From contig NZ_AP018338.1 in the NCBI RefSeq assembly GCF_002356415.1, positions 992,001 through 1,056,000 on the forward strand: DNA of 64,000 nt, written 5' to 3'. The notes below the pieces were generated by a model. The model made no database searches. It was not told where the DNA came from and worked only from the letters and a program-made list of their open reading frames with translations. Source of the stretch: Streptococcus oralis subsp. tigurinus (lineage in GTDB: Bacteria > Bacillota > Bacilli > Lactobacillales > Streptococcaceae). Made by a program: the position numbers and the translations under genes. This document shows, piece by piece, positions 27,965-39,000 of the stretch. Within the stretch, counting starts at the first letter, position 1; the number at the start of each line of letters is the position of its first letter.

Positions 27965-29338
27965 ATGATTACACGTGAATTTGATACCATCGCTGCTATC
28001 TCTACTCCACTAGGTGAAGGAGCCATTGGTATTGTCCGCTTGAGCGGAACTGACAGTTTTGCCATTGCGCAAAAAATTTTCAAAGGAAAAGACTTGAGTA
28101 AGGTTGCCAGCCATACCCTCAACTACGGTCACATTATTGACCCGCAGACAGGGAAGGTCATGGACGAAGTTATGGTTGGAGCTATGAAGTCTCCAAAGAC
28201 CTTCACTCGTGAGGATATTATCGAGATTAACACTCACGGTGGGATTGCGGTGACCAATGAAATTCTCCAGCTAGCTATTCGTGAAGGAGCTCGGTTGGCA
28301 GAACCTGGTGAATTTACCAAGCGCGCCTTTCTAAATGGACGTGTGGACTTGACTCAGGCTGAGGCGGTGATGGACATCATTCGTGCCAAGACAGATAAAG
28401 CTATGAACATTGCGGTCAAACAACTAGATGGTTCCCTTTCTGACCTCATTAACAATACTCGCCAAGAAATCCTCAATACACTTGCCCAAGTTGAGGTCAA
28501 TATTGACTATCCTGAGTACGACGATGTTGAGGAAGCTACTACTGCTGTTGTTCGTGAGAAAACTAAGGAGTTTGAACAACTCTTGACCAATCTCCTTAAA
28601 ACAGCTCGCCGTGGTAAAATCCTTCGTGAGGGTATTTCAACAGCTATCATCGGCCGTCCCAACGTTGGAAAATCCAGCCTTCTCAACAACCTCTTGCGTG
28701 AAGATAAGGCTATCGTGACGGATATCGCTGGTACTACACGAGATGTCATCGAAGAATACGTCAACATCAATGGTGTACCTCTCAAATTGATTGATACAGC
28801 TGGAATTCGGGAAACAGATGATGTTGTGGAACAAATCGGGGTTGAACGCTCCAAGAAAGCCCTCAAGGAAGCTGACTTGGTACTTCTTGTCTTAAACGCT
28901 AGCGAACCACTAACAGCCCAAGACAGACAACTCCTAGAAATCAGTCAGGACACTAATCGCATTATTCTTCTCAATAAAACAGACCTGCCAGAAGCGATTG
29001 AAACTTCAGAACTTCCTGAAGATGTCATTCGTATTTCAGTTCTTAAAAATCAAAACATTGATAAAATTGAAGAACGTATCAACAACCTCTTCTTTGAAAA
29101 TGCTGGTTTGGTTGAGCAAGATGCTACTTACTTGTCAAATGCCCGTCACATTTCCTTGATTGAAAAGGCTGTTGAAAGCTTGCAAGCTGTTAATGAAGGT
29201 CTTGAACTGGGGATGCCAGTTGATTTGCTTCAAGTTGACTTGACCCGTACTTGGGAAATCCTTGGAGAAATCACGGGTGATGCGGCTCCAGATGAACTCA
29301 TTACCCAACTCTTTAGCCAATTCTGTTTAGGAAAATAA
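27965..29338 (+). CDS. mnmE: tRNA modification GTPase MnmE (TrmE)
   Basis: A 457-residue GTPase that works with MnmG to add carboxymethylaminomethyl groups to wobble uridine of tRNAs. An N-terminal tetrahydrofolate-binding domain ([20 protein letters not shown]) is followed by a helical domain with an inserted G-domain: [15 protein letters not shown] (G1), [13 protein letters not shown] (G3) and LLNKTD (G4). The C-terminal CLGK carries the conserved cysteine. I start at the ATG preceded by AAGGAATTAG; 18 upstream codons in frame lack a ribosome site. Confidence 0.97.
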   Translation: MITREFDTIAAISTPLGEGAIGIVRLSGTDSFAIAQKIFKGKDLSKVASHTLNYGHIIDPQTGKVMDEVMVGAMKSPKTFTREDIIEINTHGGIAVTNEILQLAIREGARLAEPGEFTKRAFLNGRVDLTQAEAVMDIIRAKTDKAMNIAVKQLDGSLSDLINNTRQEILNTLAQVEVNIDYPEYDDVEEATTAVVREKTKEFEQLLTNLLKTARRGKILREGISTAIIGRPNVGKSSLLNNLLREDKAIVTDIAGTTRDVIEEYVNINGVPLKLIDTAGIRETDDVVEQIGVERSKKALKEADLVLLVLNASEPLTAQDRQLLEISQDTNRIILLNKTDLPEAIETSELPEDVIRISVLKNQNIDKIEERINNLFFENAGLVEQDATYLSNARHISLIEKAVESLQAVNEGLELGMPVDLLQVDLTRTWEILGEITGDAAPDELITQLFSQFCLGK

Positions 29339-29339
29339 G

Positions 29340-29374
29340 AAATCCATGATCGTTCTTGCGGTCATGGATTTTAT
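29340..29374 (+). terminator. Terminator of mnmE
   Basis: AAATCCATGATCG pairs with CGGTCATGGATTTT, followed by a T-rich tail. It separates mnmE from the convergent dapA. Confidence 0.8.
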
Positions 29375-29382
29375 TGTCGTTA

Positions 29383-30318
29383 TTAGTAATCTGGTCTTAA
29401 GACACCTGTTACAGTTGCCTTAGTTGCTTCGTAGTCGCCATCTACGACGACTTTGATAATGCGTTTGGCATCTTCTTCTGGCGCTGGAACAAGAGGTAGA
29501 CGAGTTGGTCCAGCTTCAAATCCCATGTAGTTGAGAACAGCCTTAACTGGAGCAGGGCTTGGATAAGAGAAGAGGGCGTTGACCTTAGGAATGAACTGAC
29601 GCTGAATAGCTGCAGCTTTCTTCATATCGCTTTCTGCAATGGCAGTAAACATCTCATGCATTTCATCCCCATTTGTATGAGAGGCAACAGAGATCACACC
29701 ATCTGCACCCAAGTTCATAGCATGGAAGGCATCTCCGTCCTCACCTGTATAAATCAAGAATTCCTCTGGCTTATGCTCGATCAAGTAAGCCATATTTGCC
29801 AAGCTGGTACATTCTTTAACACCGATGATATTAGGATGGTCAGCCAAACGAAGCATGGTCTCAGGAGTTAATTCGACAACCACACGGCCTGGAATGTTAT
29901 AGATAATAATTGGTAGGTCAGAAGCATCTGCAATGGCCTTAAAGTGCTGGTACATGCCTTCTTGAGAAGGTTTATTATAGTAAGGCACAATAGCAAGCCC
30001 AGCTGCAAAACCACCAAAGTCTGCTACTTCTTTGACAAACTCGATCGAGTCTCGGGTATCATTGGTACCTACACCCGCAATCAAAGGAACGCGCCCATTG
30101 ACAATCTTTTGTACAGCCGCAAAGAGTTCCAACTCCTCATCGTGGGTCAAAGTTGGACTCTCAGCAGTCGTTCCAGCTAGAAGAATTCCATCTGTATGAT
30201 GGGCCAATAAATGCTCGATCAAGGCTGGGATAGCATCAAAGTTAATGGAACCATCCTCATGGAAAGGGGTAATAAAGGCCGTGATGATTTTACACTCTTT
30301 TAAATCTTGATAAGACAT
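29383..30318 (-). CDS. dapA: 4-hydroxy-tetrahydrodipicolinate synthase
   Basis: A 311-residue aldolase condensing aspartate semialdehyde and pyruvate, the first committed step to lysine and diaminopimelate-type precursors. Motifs: [15 protein letters not shown], the tyrosine in [19 protein letters not shown], and the Schiff-base lysine in [13 protein letters not shown]. The start ATG has GAGAGGTG upstream; a GTG three codons earlier lies within that ribosome site. It follows asd by 56 bases, and asd makes its substrate. Confidence 0.96.
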   Translation of the reverse strand: MSYQDLKECKIITAFITPFHEDGSINFDAIPALIEHLLAHHTDGILLAGTTAESPTLTHDEELELFAAVQKIVNGRVPLIAGVGTNDTRDSIEFVKEVADFGGFAAGLAIVPYYNKPSQEGMYQHFKAIADASDLPIIIYNIPGRVVVELTPETMLRLADHPNIIGVKECTSLANMAYLIEHKPEEFLIYTGEDGDAFHAMNLGADGVISVASHTNGDEMHEMFTAIAESDMKKAAAIQRQFIPKVNALFSYPSPAPVKAVLNYMGFEAGPTRLPLVPAPEEDAKRIIKVVVDGDYEATKATVTGVLRPDY

Positions 30319-30374
30319 GAGAAACACCTCTCTATTTCAAAGAAGGAGTTCATCTGAACTCCTAAACGATATGA

Positions 30375-31451
30375 CTATTTTAATTCAAATTTCAACTCAG
30401 CTGTTGGACGAACCAATCCACGTTCGTGAAGCGTTTCTGCAATCTGAACTGAGTTCCAGGCAGCACCTTTGAGAAGGTTATCTGAAACAACCCACATGTG
30501 GATTCCTTTTTCAGCATCCAAATCCTTACGGATACGACCAACAAAAGTATCACGCGAACCCACTGCATTGACGGCTTGAGGATAGATTTGGTGCGCTACG
30601 TCATCCTCAAGAACAGCACCTGGAAAGGCTGCGATGGCTGCTTTGACTTCTTCGATTGGAGCCACTTCTTTTGTTTCAATATAAACTGACTCAGAGTGAG
30701 CTGACAAGACTGGAATACGCACACATGTTGCAGATACTGAGATGCTATCATCTTCCATGATTTTCTTAGTTTCCTTAGTCATCTTCATCTCTTCGTAAGT
30801 GTAATCATTGTCAGTGAAGACATCGATTTGTGGAAGAGCGTTAAAGGCGATAGGGTAGTGTTTCTTGTCACCACCTGAAGGCAAGATTTCCGCATGCAAA
30901 TCACGTGGATTCACACCATCATTCAAGACTTCACGAAGTTCACGTTGTGTTTCAAGAATCGCACCCATACCAGCACCAGAGACTGCTTGGTAAGTTGAAA
31001 CGATGATGCGGTCCAAGCCCCATTTTTGGCGGACCGGCTCAAGAGCCACCATCATTTGGATTGTTGAACAGTTAGGGCAGGCAATGATTCCGTTGTGGGC
31101 ATCAAGTGCATGGGCATTGACCTCTGGGACAACCAATGGTACATCTGGATTTTGACGGAAATAAGATGTATTATCCACTACTACCGCACCAGCTTGAACT
31201 GCGTATGGTGCATACTTAGCTGATGTCGAACCACCTGCTGAGAAGAGTGCAATATCAACACCCTCAAAAGCTGTCTCAGTTGTTTCTTCAATCGTAATAT
31301 CTTGGTCTTTAAATTTCAAAGTCTTGCCTGCTGAACGTGCAGAAGCAAGGTAACGGATTTTATCGATTGGAAGTGTTGATTCTTCCAACATTTTTATCAT
31401 CTGAGCTCCGACAGCACCTGTCGCGCCGACTACAGCAACTGTATATCCCAT
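30375..31451 (-). CDS. asd: Aspartate-semialdehyde dehydrogenase
   Basis: A 358-residue NADP-dependent enzyme of the aspartate pathway (lysine, threonine, methionine). The Rossmann motif [20 protein letters not shown] is at the N-terminus; the catalytic cysteine lies in [16 protein letters not shown], and a histidine in the [15 protein letters not shown] region completes the site. It is the first gene of asd-dapA, with the asd RNA upstream. Confidence 0.97.
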   Translation of the reverse strand: MGYTVAVVGATGAVGAQMIKMLEESTLPIDKIRYLASARSAGKTLKFKDQDITIEETTETAFEGVDIALFSAGGSTSAKYAPYAVQAGAVVVDNTSYFRQNPDVPLVVPEVNAHALDAHNGIIACPNCSTIQMMVALEPVRQKWGLDRIIVSTYQAVSGAGMGAILETQRELREVLNDGVNPRDLHAEILPSGGDKKHYPIAFNALPQIDVFTDNDYTYEEMKMTKETKKIMEDDSISVSATCVRIPVLSAHSESVYIETKEVAPIEEVKAAIAAFPGAVLEDDVAHQIYPQAVNAVGSRDTFVGRIRKDLDAEKGIHMWVVSDNLLKGAAWNSVQIAETLHERGLVRPTAELKFELK

Positions 31452-31552
31452 AAATAACCTCTTTCGGAATTTTCTAAAAATTTCTATAATAGATGTATTA
31501 TACTACTTTTTACAGAAATTGAAAAGTATTTTTAGACTATATTTTCTGAAAA

Positions 31553-31696
31553 CTAAAAATCCCTAGTCATTGACTAGGGACTAAGAGGCATCTTCATGTG
31601 ATGAGCAGGTTCACACAACTCATCAAGGTCCACTCCTGTGTTATGACCTCCTTATGCTCAATAGCAGTCCGAAGACTACCTATCGACTCATCGCAT
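31553..31696 (-). ncRNA. asd RNA motif (sRNA or leader upstream of asd)
   Basis: A minus-strand transcription unit of about 144 bases lies upstream of asd. It has a good promoter (TTGACA at 31,725-31,730 and TAGAAT at 31,702-31,707, 17-base spacing), a structured body with GATGAGTCGATAGGTAGTC and AAGGAGGTCATAACACAGG, and a strong terminator (CCCTAGTCAATGACTAGGG followed by TTTTT). Lactic acid bacteria carry a conserved asd RNA in this position, detected in S. pyogenes as a separate small RNA. Location and architecture match. The terminator suggests a free small RNA or attenuation ahead of asd. Confidence 0.75.
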
Positions 31697-31701
31697 CTAC
31701 T

Positions 31702-31730
31702 ATTCTACTAAAGAGAATCACTTTTGTCAA
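31702..31730 (-). promoter_or_regulatory. Promoter of the asd RNA
   Basis: Minus strand: TTGACA, 17 bases, TAGAAT. Confidence 0.75.
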
Positions 31731-31807
31731 CAAACAAATTTTGGGGTTCATTCTCCTTGTTGTATAAGAAAAACCTTGGCTTCCCAAGGTTATTTCATTT
31801 TATACCA

Positions 31808-31880
31808 TGCTAATTGCCGGGATTGAACCGGCGACCTCATCCTTACCATGGATGCGCTCTGCCAACTGAGCTAAATCAGC
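31808..31880 (-). tRNA. tRNA-Thr (GGT)
   Basis: A 73-base cloverleaf on the minus strand. The acceptor GCTGATT pairs with AATTAGC, D-arm AGCTCAGTTGGCAGAGC is followed by anticodon stem-loop CATCC-ATGGTAA-GGATG (anticodon GGT), and the T-arm GCCGGTTCAATCCCGGC is intact. CCA is not encoded; the discriminator is A. Confidence 0.95.
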
Positions 31881-31985
31881 TTACCTGAAAAGTATACTAT
31901 AGTTCTATGTTCTTGTCAAGCGCTCTCTTTTAATTTTATAGAATGGAAAAAGCTAGATCCTGCAAGAATCTAGCCTATAAACTTC

Positions 31986-32498
31986 TTATTTTGTAAGGTC
32001 AATTCGCTGTCCCAGTTTATTGATCAAAATCGCACCTACGATAAGCGATGCAAACTCTCCAATTCCTGTAGAGAACCATGTGAAGAAGAAGGGAGCTTCC
32101 GTCAAGATATGAAGTTCTGCTGCAATGGTAACCATTGAAATAGAGAAGAGGATTGAAAAGAAGAAATGATCTTTTCGAATTAAACCATTGAACAAATAGT
32201 CTTTCTTGTACTTGCTAAAGAGCCATACACCTAGACTAAGGAAAACTAGAGTAGATCCCCCGCCGACAAAGACATCTATTAGGCCAAAACTACTAAATAA
32301 ATTAGCAATCATACATCCAATTGTCACACCAATGATGTATTTTGGATTGTAAAATGCCAAGAAATTCAACATTTCTGAAATACGGAACTGATACGCCCCA
32401 AAACTAAGAACATTGATTGGTGGTGTAATAGTCAAAACCACATAAATAGCAGCAACAATAGCAATATCTGCCATGTCACGAACAGTTAAATTTTTCAT
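31986..32498 (-). CDS. queT: QueT-family queuosine-precursor transporter
   Basis: A 170-residue membrane protein with about five hydrophobic helices (IAIVAAIYVVLTITPPINVL and following), the substrate-binding S component of an ECF transporter for preQ1 or a related queuine precursor. The signature SFGAYQFRISEMLNFLAFYN is that of the COG4708 family. The start is the ATG preceded by AAAGGAGA; longer in-frame codons overlap the riboswitch. Expression should be controlled by the preQ1-II riboswitch. Confidence 0.92.
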   Translation of the reverse strand: MKNLTVRDMADIAIVAAIYVVLTITPPINVLSFGAYQFRISEMLNFLAFYNPKYIIGVTIGCMIANLFSSFGLIDVFVGGGSTLVFLSLGVWLFSKYKKDYLFNGLIRKDHFFFSILFSISMVTIAAELHILTEAPFFFTWFSTGIGEFASLIVGAILINKLGQRIDLTK

Positions 32499-32501
32499 AT
32501 T

Positions 32502-32559
32502 TTCTCCTTTGGCGGTTTCCCGCGTAAAATACGCTTGGTGAAAGAAGCTAAGCACCAAG
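32502..32559 (-). promoter_or_regulatory. preQ1-II riboswitch
   Basis: Minus strand begins CTTGGTGCTTAGCTTCTTTC, closes the first stem with ACCAAGCG, and ends GCGGGAAACCGCCAAAGGAG just before the queT start. This matches the pneumococcal preQ1-II aptamer almost base for base, with the ribosome site inside the pseudoknot. Ligand binding hides the SD and lowers queT translation. Confidence 0.95.
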
Positions 32560-32581
32560 GGTTGAGTGAACCAACCTTACT

Positions 32582-32614
32582 AGTATAGCACATTATATGA
32601 CTTTATGCTATACT
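32582..32614. promoter_or_regulatory. Divergent extended -10 promoters for queT and gtrA
   Basis: TGCTATACT occurs on the plus strand (32,606-32,614) and again on the minus strand (32,582-32,590), facing away from each other. Both fit the extended -10 consensus TGNTATAAT. Neither has a good -35. Confidence 0.65.
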
Positions 32615-32620
32615 AAAATC

Positions 32621-33073
32621 ATGAAAAATCAAATAAAAGCTTTTTTTGATAACGAGCTTCTCTCCTACTTATTTTTTGGTGGTACTACTACTTTAGTATC
32701 TATTTTATCACGTTTAGCTATCTACCATATCAACCGTCAGGAAATCCTAGCAACCGCAGTCGCTAATATTATCGGTATTCTTTTTGCCTTTATCACTAAT
32801 GATACTTTTGTCTTTAAACAAGAGAGAAAGAATTGGGCAATCCGTCTGGCTAAATTTTTCTTAGCTCGTCTGTCTACTCTTGGACTGGACGTTCTTTTAA
32901 CATATATCTTCGTTACATCTTATCCTAATATTATTGGTCAGTTTGTTGAACAAAATATAGATAGGGTTAATACTATTGAGACTATCTTGGCTCAGATATT
33001 GATCATTATTTTAAACTATATTCTCAGTAAAATTTACATTTTTAAAAAGGGCAATTCATCTCTAAAACATTAA
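32621..33073 (+). CDS. GtrA-family membrane protein, probably leaderless
   Basis: A 150-residue protein with four predicted membrane helices (LLSYLFFGGTTTLVSILSRL, ILATAVANIIGILFAFITND, then two more). It has the GtrA signature TNDTFVFK, where the family is thought to move lipid-linked sugars or to support cell-wall glycosylation. The ATG lies only seven bases after the TATACT of an extended -10 box and has no ribosome site, so the mRNA most likely begins at or next to the AUG. Function in this organism is not established. Confidence 0.85.
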   Translation: MKNQIKAFFDNELLSYLFFGGTTTLVSILSRLAIYHINRQEILATAVANIIGILFAFITNDTFVFKQERKNWAIRLAKFFLARLSTLGLDVLLTYIFVTSYPNIIGQFVEQNIDRVNTIETILAQILIIILNYILSKIYIFKKGNSSLKH

Positions 33074-33075
33074 TC

Positions 33076-33104
33076 TTGCAATTCGTTCGGTTTCAGGATA
33101 TAAT
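33076..33104 (+). promoter_or_regulatory. mscL promoter
   Basis: TTGCAA, 17 bases, TATAAT, placed about 26 bases before the mscL start. Confidence 0.75.
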
Positions 33105-33130
33105 AAGTCAGAAAATTAGGAAAGGAATTT

Positions 33131-33517
33131 ATGAAAATGTTAAAGGATCTTAAAGAATTCTTGCTTCGTGGTAATGTCGTTGACCTTGCTGTCGGTGTGA
33201 TCATTGCCTCTGCATTTGGTGCTATCGTTACTTCATTTGTTAATGATATCATCACTCCACTTCTATTGAACCCAGCCTTGGAAGCTGCGAAAGTACAAAA
33301 CATCGCTGAGCTTGCATGGAATGGTGTTACATATGGTAAATTCTTGAGTGCTATTATCAACTTCCTTGTAGTTGGTACTGTTCTCTTCTTCGTTATTAAA
33401 GCTATGGAAAAAGCTCAAAGCCTTACTAAAAAAGAAGAAGTTGCTGAGGAAGCTCCAGCTGGTCCAACTGAGTTGGAAGTACTTCAAGAAATCAAAGCTC
33501 TTCTTGAGAAAAAATAA
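33131..33517 (+). CDS. mscL: Large-conductance mechanosensitive channel
   Basis: A 128-residue channel opened by membrane tension under osmotic downshock. The pore-lining first helix RGNVVDLAVGVIIASAFGAI matches the MscL signature, a second helix is INFLVVGTVLFFVIKAME, and a charged helical tail (LEVLQEIKALLEKK) follows. The ribosome site is AAAGGAA; a second ATG two codons in could also be used. Confidence 0.96.
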   Translation: MKMLKDLKEFLLRGNVVDLAVGVIIASAFGAIVTSFVNDIITPLLLNPALEAAKVQNIAELAWNGVTYGKFLSAIINFLVVGTVLFFVIKAMEKAQSLTKKEEVAEEAPAGPTELEVLQEIKALLEKK

Positions 33518-33524
33518 GACAAAT

Positions 33525-33557
33525 AAAGGATTTAGTATAAAGCTAAATCCTTTTTTT
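33525..33557. terminator. Bidirectional terminator between mscL and hemH
   Basis: AAAGGATTTAG pairs with CTAAATCCTTT and is followed by T-runs on the plus strand; the reverse strand also has a short U-tract. Confidence 0.75.
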
Positions 33558-33559
33558 CT

Positions 33560-34653
33560 TTACTCTTTTGGTAACTTACCAGCCTTTTCCAGCATTTTCT
33601 TAATCAAGTATGGCATCTTCACATTTTCACGGCCTTTTTTCTCAATGAGCTTTTTCACAAATTCTGGCATCTGAAGGTCGTCTGTCTCTTTCATGATGTC
33701 CTTGGTAGTTGCTGAAAGCGCTAACTCATCAAAAGTTTCTTCTTCTGGAAGAAAAGCTTTAAATCCTTTGTCTTCATTGGCTCTTACAGTAGCAACTAAG
33801 GCGTCAATTAAACGACTATCCGTATTGGGTTTAGGTGGACGATGGTAATGCACCCCCAATTCCTGACATAGCTCATAACATTCCACACATTATCAAACAA
33901 GACTTCAATGTGCTCACTGATAAAACTAATAGGTACAAAAATATAATGGTCTGGATGCTCTGTCTGTTCTCTGAGATATTCTAATACATCTGTCTTAATC
34001 CATGGAATCCCGATATCACTCTCACTCTGCCAAGTGTTGGTATATTGCTCGGAACTCAAACTCAGTTTTGCAGCAACTAACTTGCTATTTTCAAAAATTT
34101 GGTCGATATATGGGTCACCAAAATCCAAGGCAAAAATGGGTACACTGTGGGCTGAAAAGATGACTTTAAAACTATCCTGCTTCACTTCTTCTTTTAAAAT
34201 CTTAGCAATTTCATCTGCCCAATAGTTTAAGAGCGCTTCTTCCTGATACCAGTCCTTAATGACCAAAAACTGAATTTGCTTGCTTTCTAAAAATTTCTCA
34301 TAACCCATGACAGAGTAGAAAGAATAATGGGGCTCCAAAATCAAGCAAATACACTGCTCGATTCCGTCTACTTCCATCTGACCAATCACATCTGGAATAA
34401 AGGGTTTGGAAAACTTATTAGCAAAATAAACACTATACTCATTCCCCAGCCTAGCTTCTACCAATGCAACCTCTTGACGGGTAATTTTTTGCGGAGGCGT
34501 GCCACCAATTCGTACATAATTATCGTAGAGAGTTTGAATTTCGTGGTTTCGAGGTCTCACTCCACGACGAATATTTGTGAAAAAACAGCCACACCTTCAA
34601 AAGTAATCTCTTTCTGGCGAACCGAAAGTCATCATTAAAATTGCTTTTTTCAT
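33560..34653 (-). pseudogene. hemH: Ferrochelatase-type gene with two frameshifts
   Basis: Together three frames rebuild a ferrochelatase (HemH/CpfC) of about 364 residues. It begins MKKAILMMTFGSPE, continues in a second frame from [20 protein letters not shown] through [17 protein letters not shown] and [17 protein letters not shown], and ends in a third frame ([17 protein letters not shown] to the C-terminus). The first lesion is one extra A at GAAAGAGATT (near 34,611). The second is a duplicated TG at GTGTGG (near 33,890). The two insertions sum to three bases, but the middle part is read in the wrong frame between them. The enzyme inserts iron into porphyrin; streptococci lack the full haem pathway, so loss may cost little. 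Confidence 0.88.
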
Positions 34654-34806
34654 AATCGCTTCCTTGTGATATTTTTATCAAGTTTATTTTACCATTAATT
34701 CGTTGATTAGTAAACGCTAACATTGTATATTCCCCTAACTTCTGGCTTTTGTTTTTCTCTTCTTTCTATGATACAATGGAAAAAATGAATTCAAAAGGAG
34801 TTTTTT

Positions 34807-36030
34807 ATGACTTATCCAAATCTCTTGGACCGTTTCTTAACCTACGTTAAGGTCAACACGCGCTCTGATGAACACTCTACTACTACTCCAAGTACGCAGA
34901 GTCAGGTTGACTTCGCAACCAATGTTCTTATCCCTGAAATGAAACGTGTTGGATTGCAAAATGTTTACTACTTACCAAATGGTTTTGCTATCGGAACACT
35001 GCCTGCCAATGATCCAAGTTTGACCCGTAAGATTGGTTTCATCTCTCACATGGATACTGCTGATTTTAATGCTGAAGGCGTAAAACCGCAAGTTATCGAA
35101 GACTATGATGGCGGAGTCATCGACTTAGGTACTTCTGGTTTCAGACTCGATCCTGCTGACTTCAAGAGTCTTGAAAAATATCTAGGCCAAACGCTTATCA
35201 CAACTGACGGAACGACCTTGCTGGGCGCTGATGACAAATCTGGAATTGCTGAGATTATGACCGCTATCGAATACTTGACTGCTCATCCTGAAATCAAGCA
35301 TTGTGAAATTCGAGTTGGTTTTGGTCCAGATGAAGAAATCGGTGTTGGTGCCAATAAATTTGACGCAGAAGATTTTGATGTGGACTTTGCCTATACTGTT
35401 GATGGTGGTCCGCTAGGAGAACTGCAGTACGAGACTTTTTCAGCAGCTGGTGCTGAGCTTCATTTCCAAGGACGTAATGTCCACCCTGGTACTGCCAAAG
35501 GACAGATGGTCAATGCCCTTCAGATGGCGATCGATTTTCATAATCAACTTCCTGAGAATGACCGGCCAGAGCTGACAGATGGTTACCAAGGTTTCTATCA
35601 TCTTATGGATGTGACAGGTAGTGTCGAGGAGGCGCGTGCAAGCTACATCATTCGTGATTTTGAAAAAGATGCCTTTGAAGCGCGTAAAGCAGCCATGCAG
35701 TCTATCGCTGATAAGATGAATCAAGAACTTGGTAGCGACCGTGTCACTCTAAACTTGACAGACCAGTACTACAATATGAAGGAAGTCATTGAGAAAGACA
35801 TGACGCCTGTTACCATTGCTAAAGCTATTATGGAAGATTTAGGCATCACGCCTATTATTGAACCAATTCGTGGAGGAACAGACGGCTCTAAGATTTCCTT
35901 TATGGGAATCCCAACTCCAAATATCTTTGCGGGTGGAGAAAATATGCACGGACGTTTTGAGTACGTTAGCCTTCAAACTATGGAACGTGCAGTTGATACC
36001 ATCATTGGTATCGTAGCTTATAAAGACTAA
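34807..36030 (+). CDS. pepT: Peptidase T (aminotripeptidase)
   Basis: A 407-residue zinc exopeptidase of the M20 family that frees the N-terminal residue of tripeptides. Metal ligands and catalytic residues sit in [28 protein letters not shown] and [16 protein letters not shown], with a later [12 protein letters not shown]. The dimerisation domain insertion is present. AAAAGGAG precedes the ATG. Confidence 0.97.
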   Translation: MTYPNLLDRFLTYVKVNTRSDEHSTTTPSTQSQVDFATNVLIPEMKRVGLQNVYYLPNGFAIGTLPANDPSLTRKIGFISHMDTADFNAEGVKPQVIEDYDGGVIDLGTSGFRLDPADFKSLEKYLGQTLITTDGTTLLGADDKSGIAEIMTAIEYLTAHPEIKHCEIRVGFGPDEEIGVGANKFDAEDFDVDFAYTVDGGPLGELQYETFSAAGAELHFQGRNVHPGTAKGQMVNALQMAIDFHNQLPENDRPELTDGYQGFYHLMDVTGSVEEARASYIIRDFEKDAFEARKAAMQSIADKMNQELGSDRVTLNLTDQYYNMKEVIEKDMTPVTIAKAIMEDLGITPIIEPIRGGTDGSKISFMGIPTPNIFAGGENMHGRFEYVSLQTMERAVDTIIGIVAYKD

Positions 36031-36034
36031 AAAA

Positions 36035-36063
36035 GACGAGGTAGCTCAGCTACTTCGCCTTTC
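36035..36063 (+). terminator. Terminator between pepT and the convergent pht gene
   Basis: GAGGTAGCT-CAGCTACTTC hairpin followed by TTTCTGTTT. Confidence 0.6.
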
Positions 36064-36066
36064 TGT

Positions 36067-39000
36067 TTATTCTGCTGGTTTTTCTTGATTGTCAGCACTT
36101 GTTGTAGATTCTATTGTTTCCTTTTCTGAAGTTGATTCAGCATGTTTAGAATCACTTGTGTTGCTTGGTTTGTTTTCGTCGCTTACTGTTTCACTGTTAG
36201 ATTCTGCAGCTGCTGATGTTTCAGTTTTGGAACTTGTGTTCTCACCATTTGCTTCAGCATTTGTTGCTGGAGTTGCTTTTTCACTTGCGCTTGATTTTGA
36301 CTTGATTTCTTGATTCAAGACCAGAATAGCTTTTGTCAATTCAAGTAAAGCAGCTTTATCTTTACTCTTAGCAGAAAGTTGATCTAGTAATGCATCCACC
36401 TTATCAAAGTCAGCATCAGAACCCTTATTGTTTTCTAAATAAGCATGAAGCGACATGAGAATATCGTAGAGTTTTTGATAGAGTACAAGTGTCTGAGGAT
36501 CTTGCTCAGCATTTTCTTTCTCTTGTTGAAGGGCGCTAGCGATACGAGTCAAGACATCTTTTACCTGACTGTTTACTTCATCCAAGTCTGCATCAGCCTT
36601 ATTTGTAGCAGCTTTGAGATTTTCTACTTCTTCTGCCAAGGATTGTCTGATTCCTTCTTCTTGGATTTGTTCCAAGAGTTGATTTGCCTTGCCCAAAAGA
36701 CTTTCTACTTCTTCCTTGCTAACATGGTTGACATGTTCTTCAGGCATAAAGTCTCCGTACAATTCTTTCAAGAAGGCATAAATAGCTGTCTTGGCAGTTT
36801 GGTTATCGACTTTTTCAGTATCTAGAACTGTTTTCGTTGATTTCGCTGTTGTTGGCTGAGCTTTCAAAGCTTCTTCTACTTCTTGTTTTGTTTGATAGAT
36901 GCTTGGGAATAATTTGTTCAATTCCGCTGCCTTAAGGAAGGATTGAGATTGATACAAGGTCCAAGTCAACTGAGCGACTTTGTTTCGAAGTTCATCACTC
37001 AAACGACCATCATTTACGTGTTCGTAGAAATACTTGATGTATTCCACTGTTGTAACACCTGTTCGATCATTAAAGTCTTGAAGAGCTTGAAGTTGTGATT
37101 CAACCGCCACTAAAGCAGCCTCATCTTTAGCCAATTTAGCTTCTTGGAGTCGAACGAGAAGGTCTTTCTTAGGAAGGCCATAAGACTCTGTATCCAAGGT
37201 ATTGATTTTATCAATCAAGGCCTGATATTTCTTATCTAAAGCACTTGTTTCAACTGGTTTAACACTTTCATCAATATGGATATATTGCTTATCAAAGAGA
37301 TCCAGTGTTGCAAGATAACCTGCTGTAGAGTTAGTTGCCAGTTTCTTCATGTTTTCAGTAAACTGACCTAAAGCTAACTCAATCTGTCTTTGTTCAATAG
37401 GCTTGTCTTTGTAGATACTTCTGCTATCAGCTAGAAGTTGATCTACTTTCGCCAAGACTGCTTTCTCATCAAAAGCTCCAGGTTGATAGTTGGATTGTAG
37501 GGCTGGAATTTTGTTTTTCAAAGCCACTTCATATCCCTTCGTTTGAACCTTGATGTAGTGATTGTGGTCGCCATGAGGAATCACAAAACTACCATTTTCT
37601 ACCTGCAAGCTATAAGGAGATACCCCATCTCGCAAAGCAGTGGTATAGAGTTCATTTAGGAAATCAAGTTCTGGATTGCCAGTTTGAAGAGGAATCCGAA
37701 CGTGTTCTTTACGAACAGCATATGGATGGATATGAGTTGGATCGTAGGCTTGGTCTGGATTTCCAAAGACAAAGAATCCGTTTGAAATTCTAATAGCTTC
37801 AAGTGGAACTCCATAGGTCTTAGAAATATAAGCAATTTTTTCTTCATCGCTAGCATCTCTTGAGAAAGACTCTACCGTTTTAGCAAGAGGTTTTACAGGC
37901 TCTGCATCATGATGGTTTTTCAAATGATCTTGGGCCAACTTAATCTGCTCTGCTGTCAAATCTTTCTTAAAGAAGTAATGATTGTGGTCACCATGACTCA
38001 TGACAAAGCCTTGCTCATCCTCACTGATGACACGATTGGCATCAAAACCGTGACCATGGTCTTCATCATGTTTGTGGCCATGATTATTTTTATCGTGTTC
38101 ATCACGGGCTGGACTTGGTACTGATGGCGTTTTACTTTTCAGATGGTCTTGTGCGGCCTTAATTTGTTCAGCTGTCAAGTCCTTCTTGAAGAAATAATGA
38201 TTGTGGTCACCGTGACTCATGATAAATCCTGCCGCATCCTCACTGATAACGCGATTGGCATCAAAACCATGATCATGGTCTTCATGGTGATGACCATGTG
38301 CATCTTCATCATGATCATCATCGTCATCATGGGCTGGACTTGGTGTTGCTGAGCTTGCACCTTTCAAATGATCTTGCGCCGCCTTGATTTGTTCTGGTGT
38401 CAAATCTTTTTTAAAGAAGTAATGATTGTGGTTGCCATGTGACATGACAAAGCCTACCGCATCTTCACTGATAATTCGATTGGCATCAAAATCATGACCA
38501 TGTTCGTCATGGTGATGACCATGTGCATCTTCATCATGATCGTCATCATGAGATGGAGTTGGTGTTCCTGTTCTTACACCTTTCAAATGATCTTGTGCCG
38601 CCTTGATTTGTTCTGCCGTCAAATCTTTCTTAAAGAAGTAATGATTGTGGTCGCCATGAGTCATGACAAAACCTTCTGAATCTTCACTTATAATTCGATT
38701 GGCATCGAAACCATGACCATCTTCTTCCTCGTGGTGGACATGTGGTGACGGATTACTTAATACAGAACTAGAAGAACTTCCTCCCTCTTCCGTGTTAGAG
38801 TGTGATGGAGGATTGTTTAGAGATGACTTAGGAATATAATGATAGTGGTCACCATGTCTTACTATATAAGCATCACCTGTATCTCTGACAATGTCATTAG
38901 GATTAAAGACATAACCATCATCTGCTGCGGTAACACCATTATTCGGTGTCACTGACAAAGGTTGACTGAGAGCTGTAGTATTCCCTGATAAATATGCTTT

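Noticed and set aside
32499..32558. N-terminal extension of queT
   Set aside because: It is the preQ1-II riboswitch, not coding.
37900..38725. Regular direct repeats that could be taken for a CRISPR array
   Set aside because: Units are about 200 bases and in frame within a Pht protein; no spacers or cas genes.
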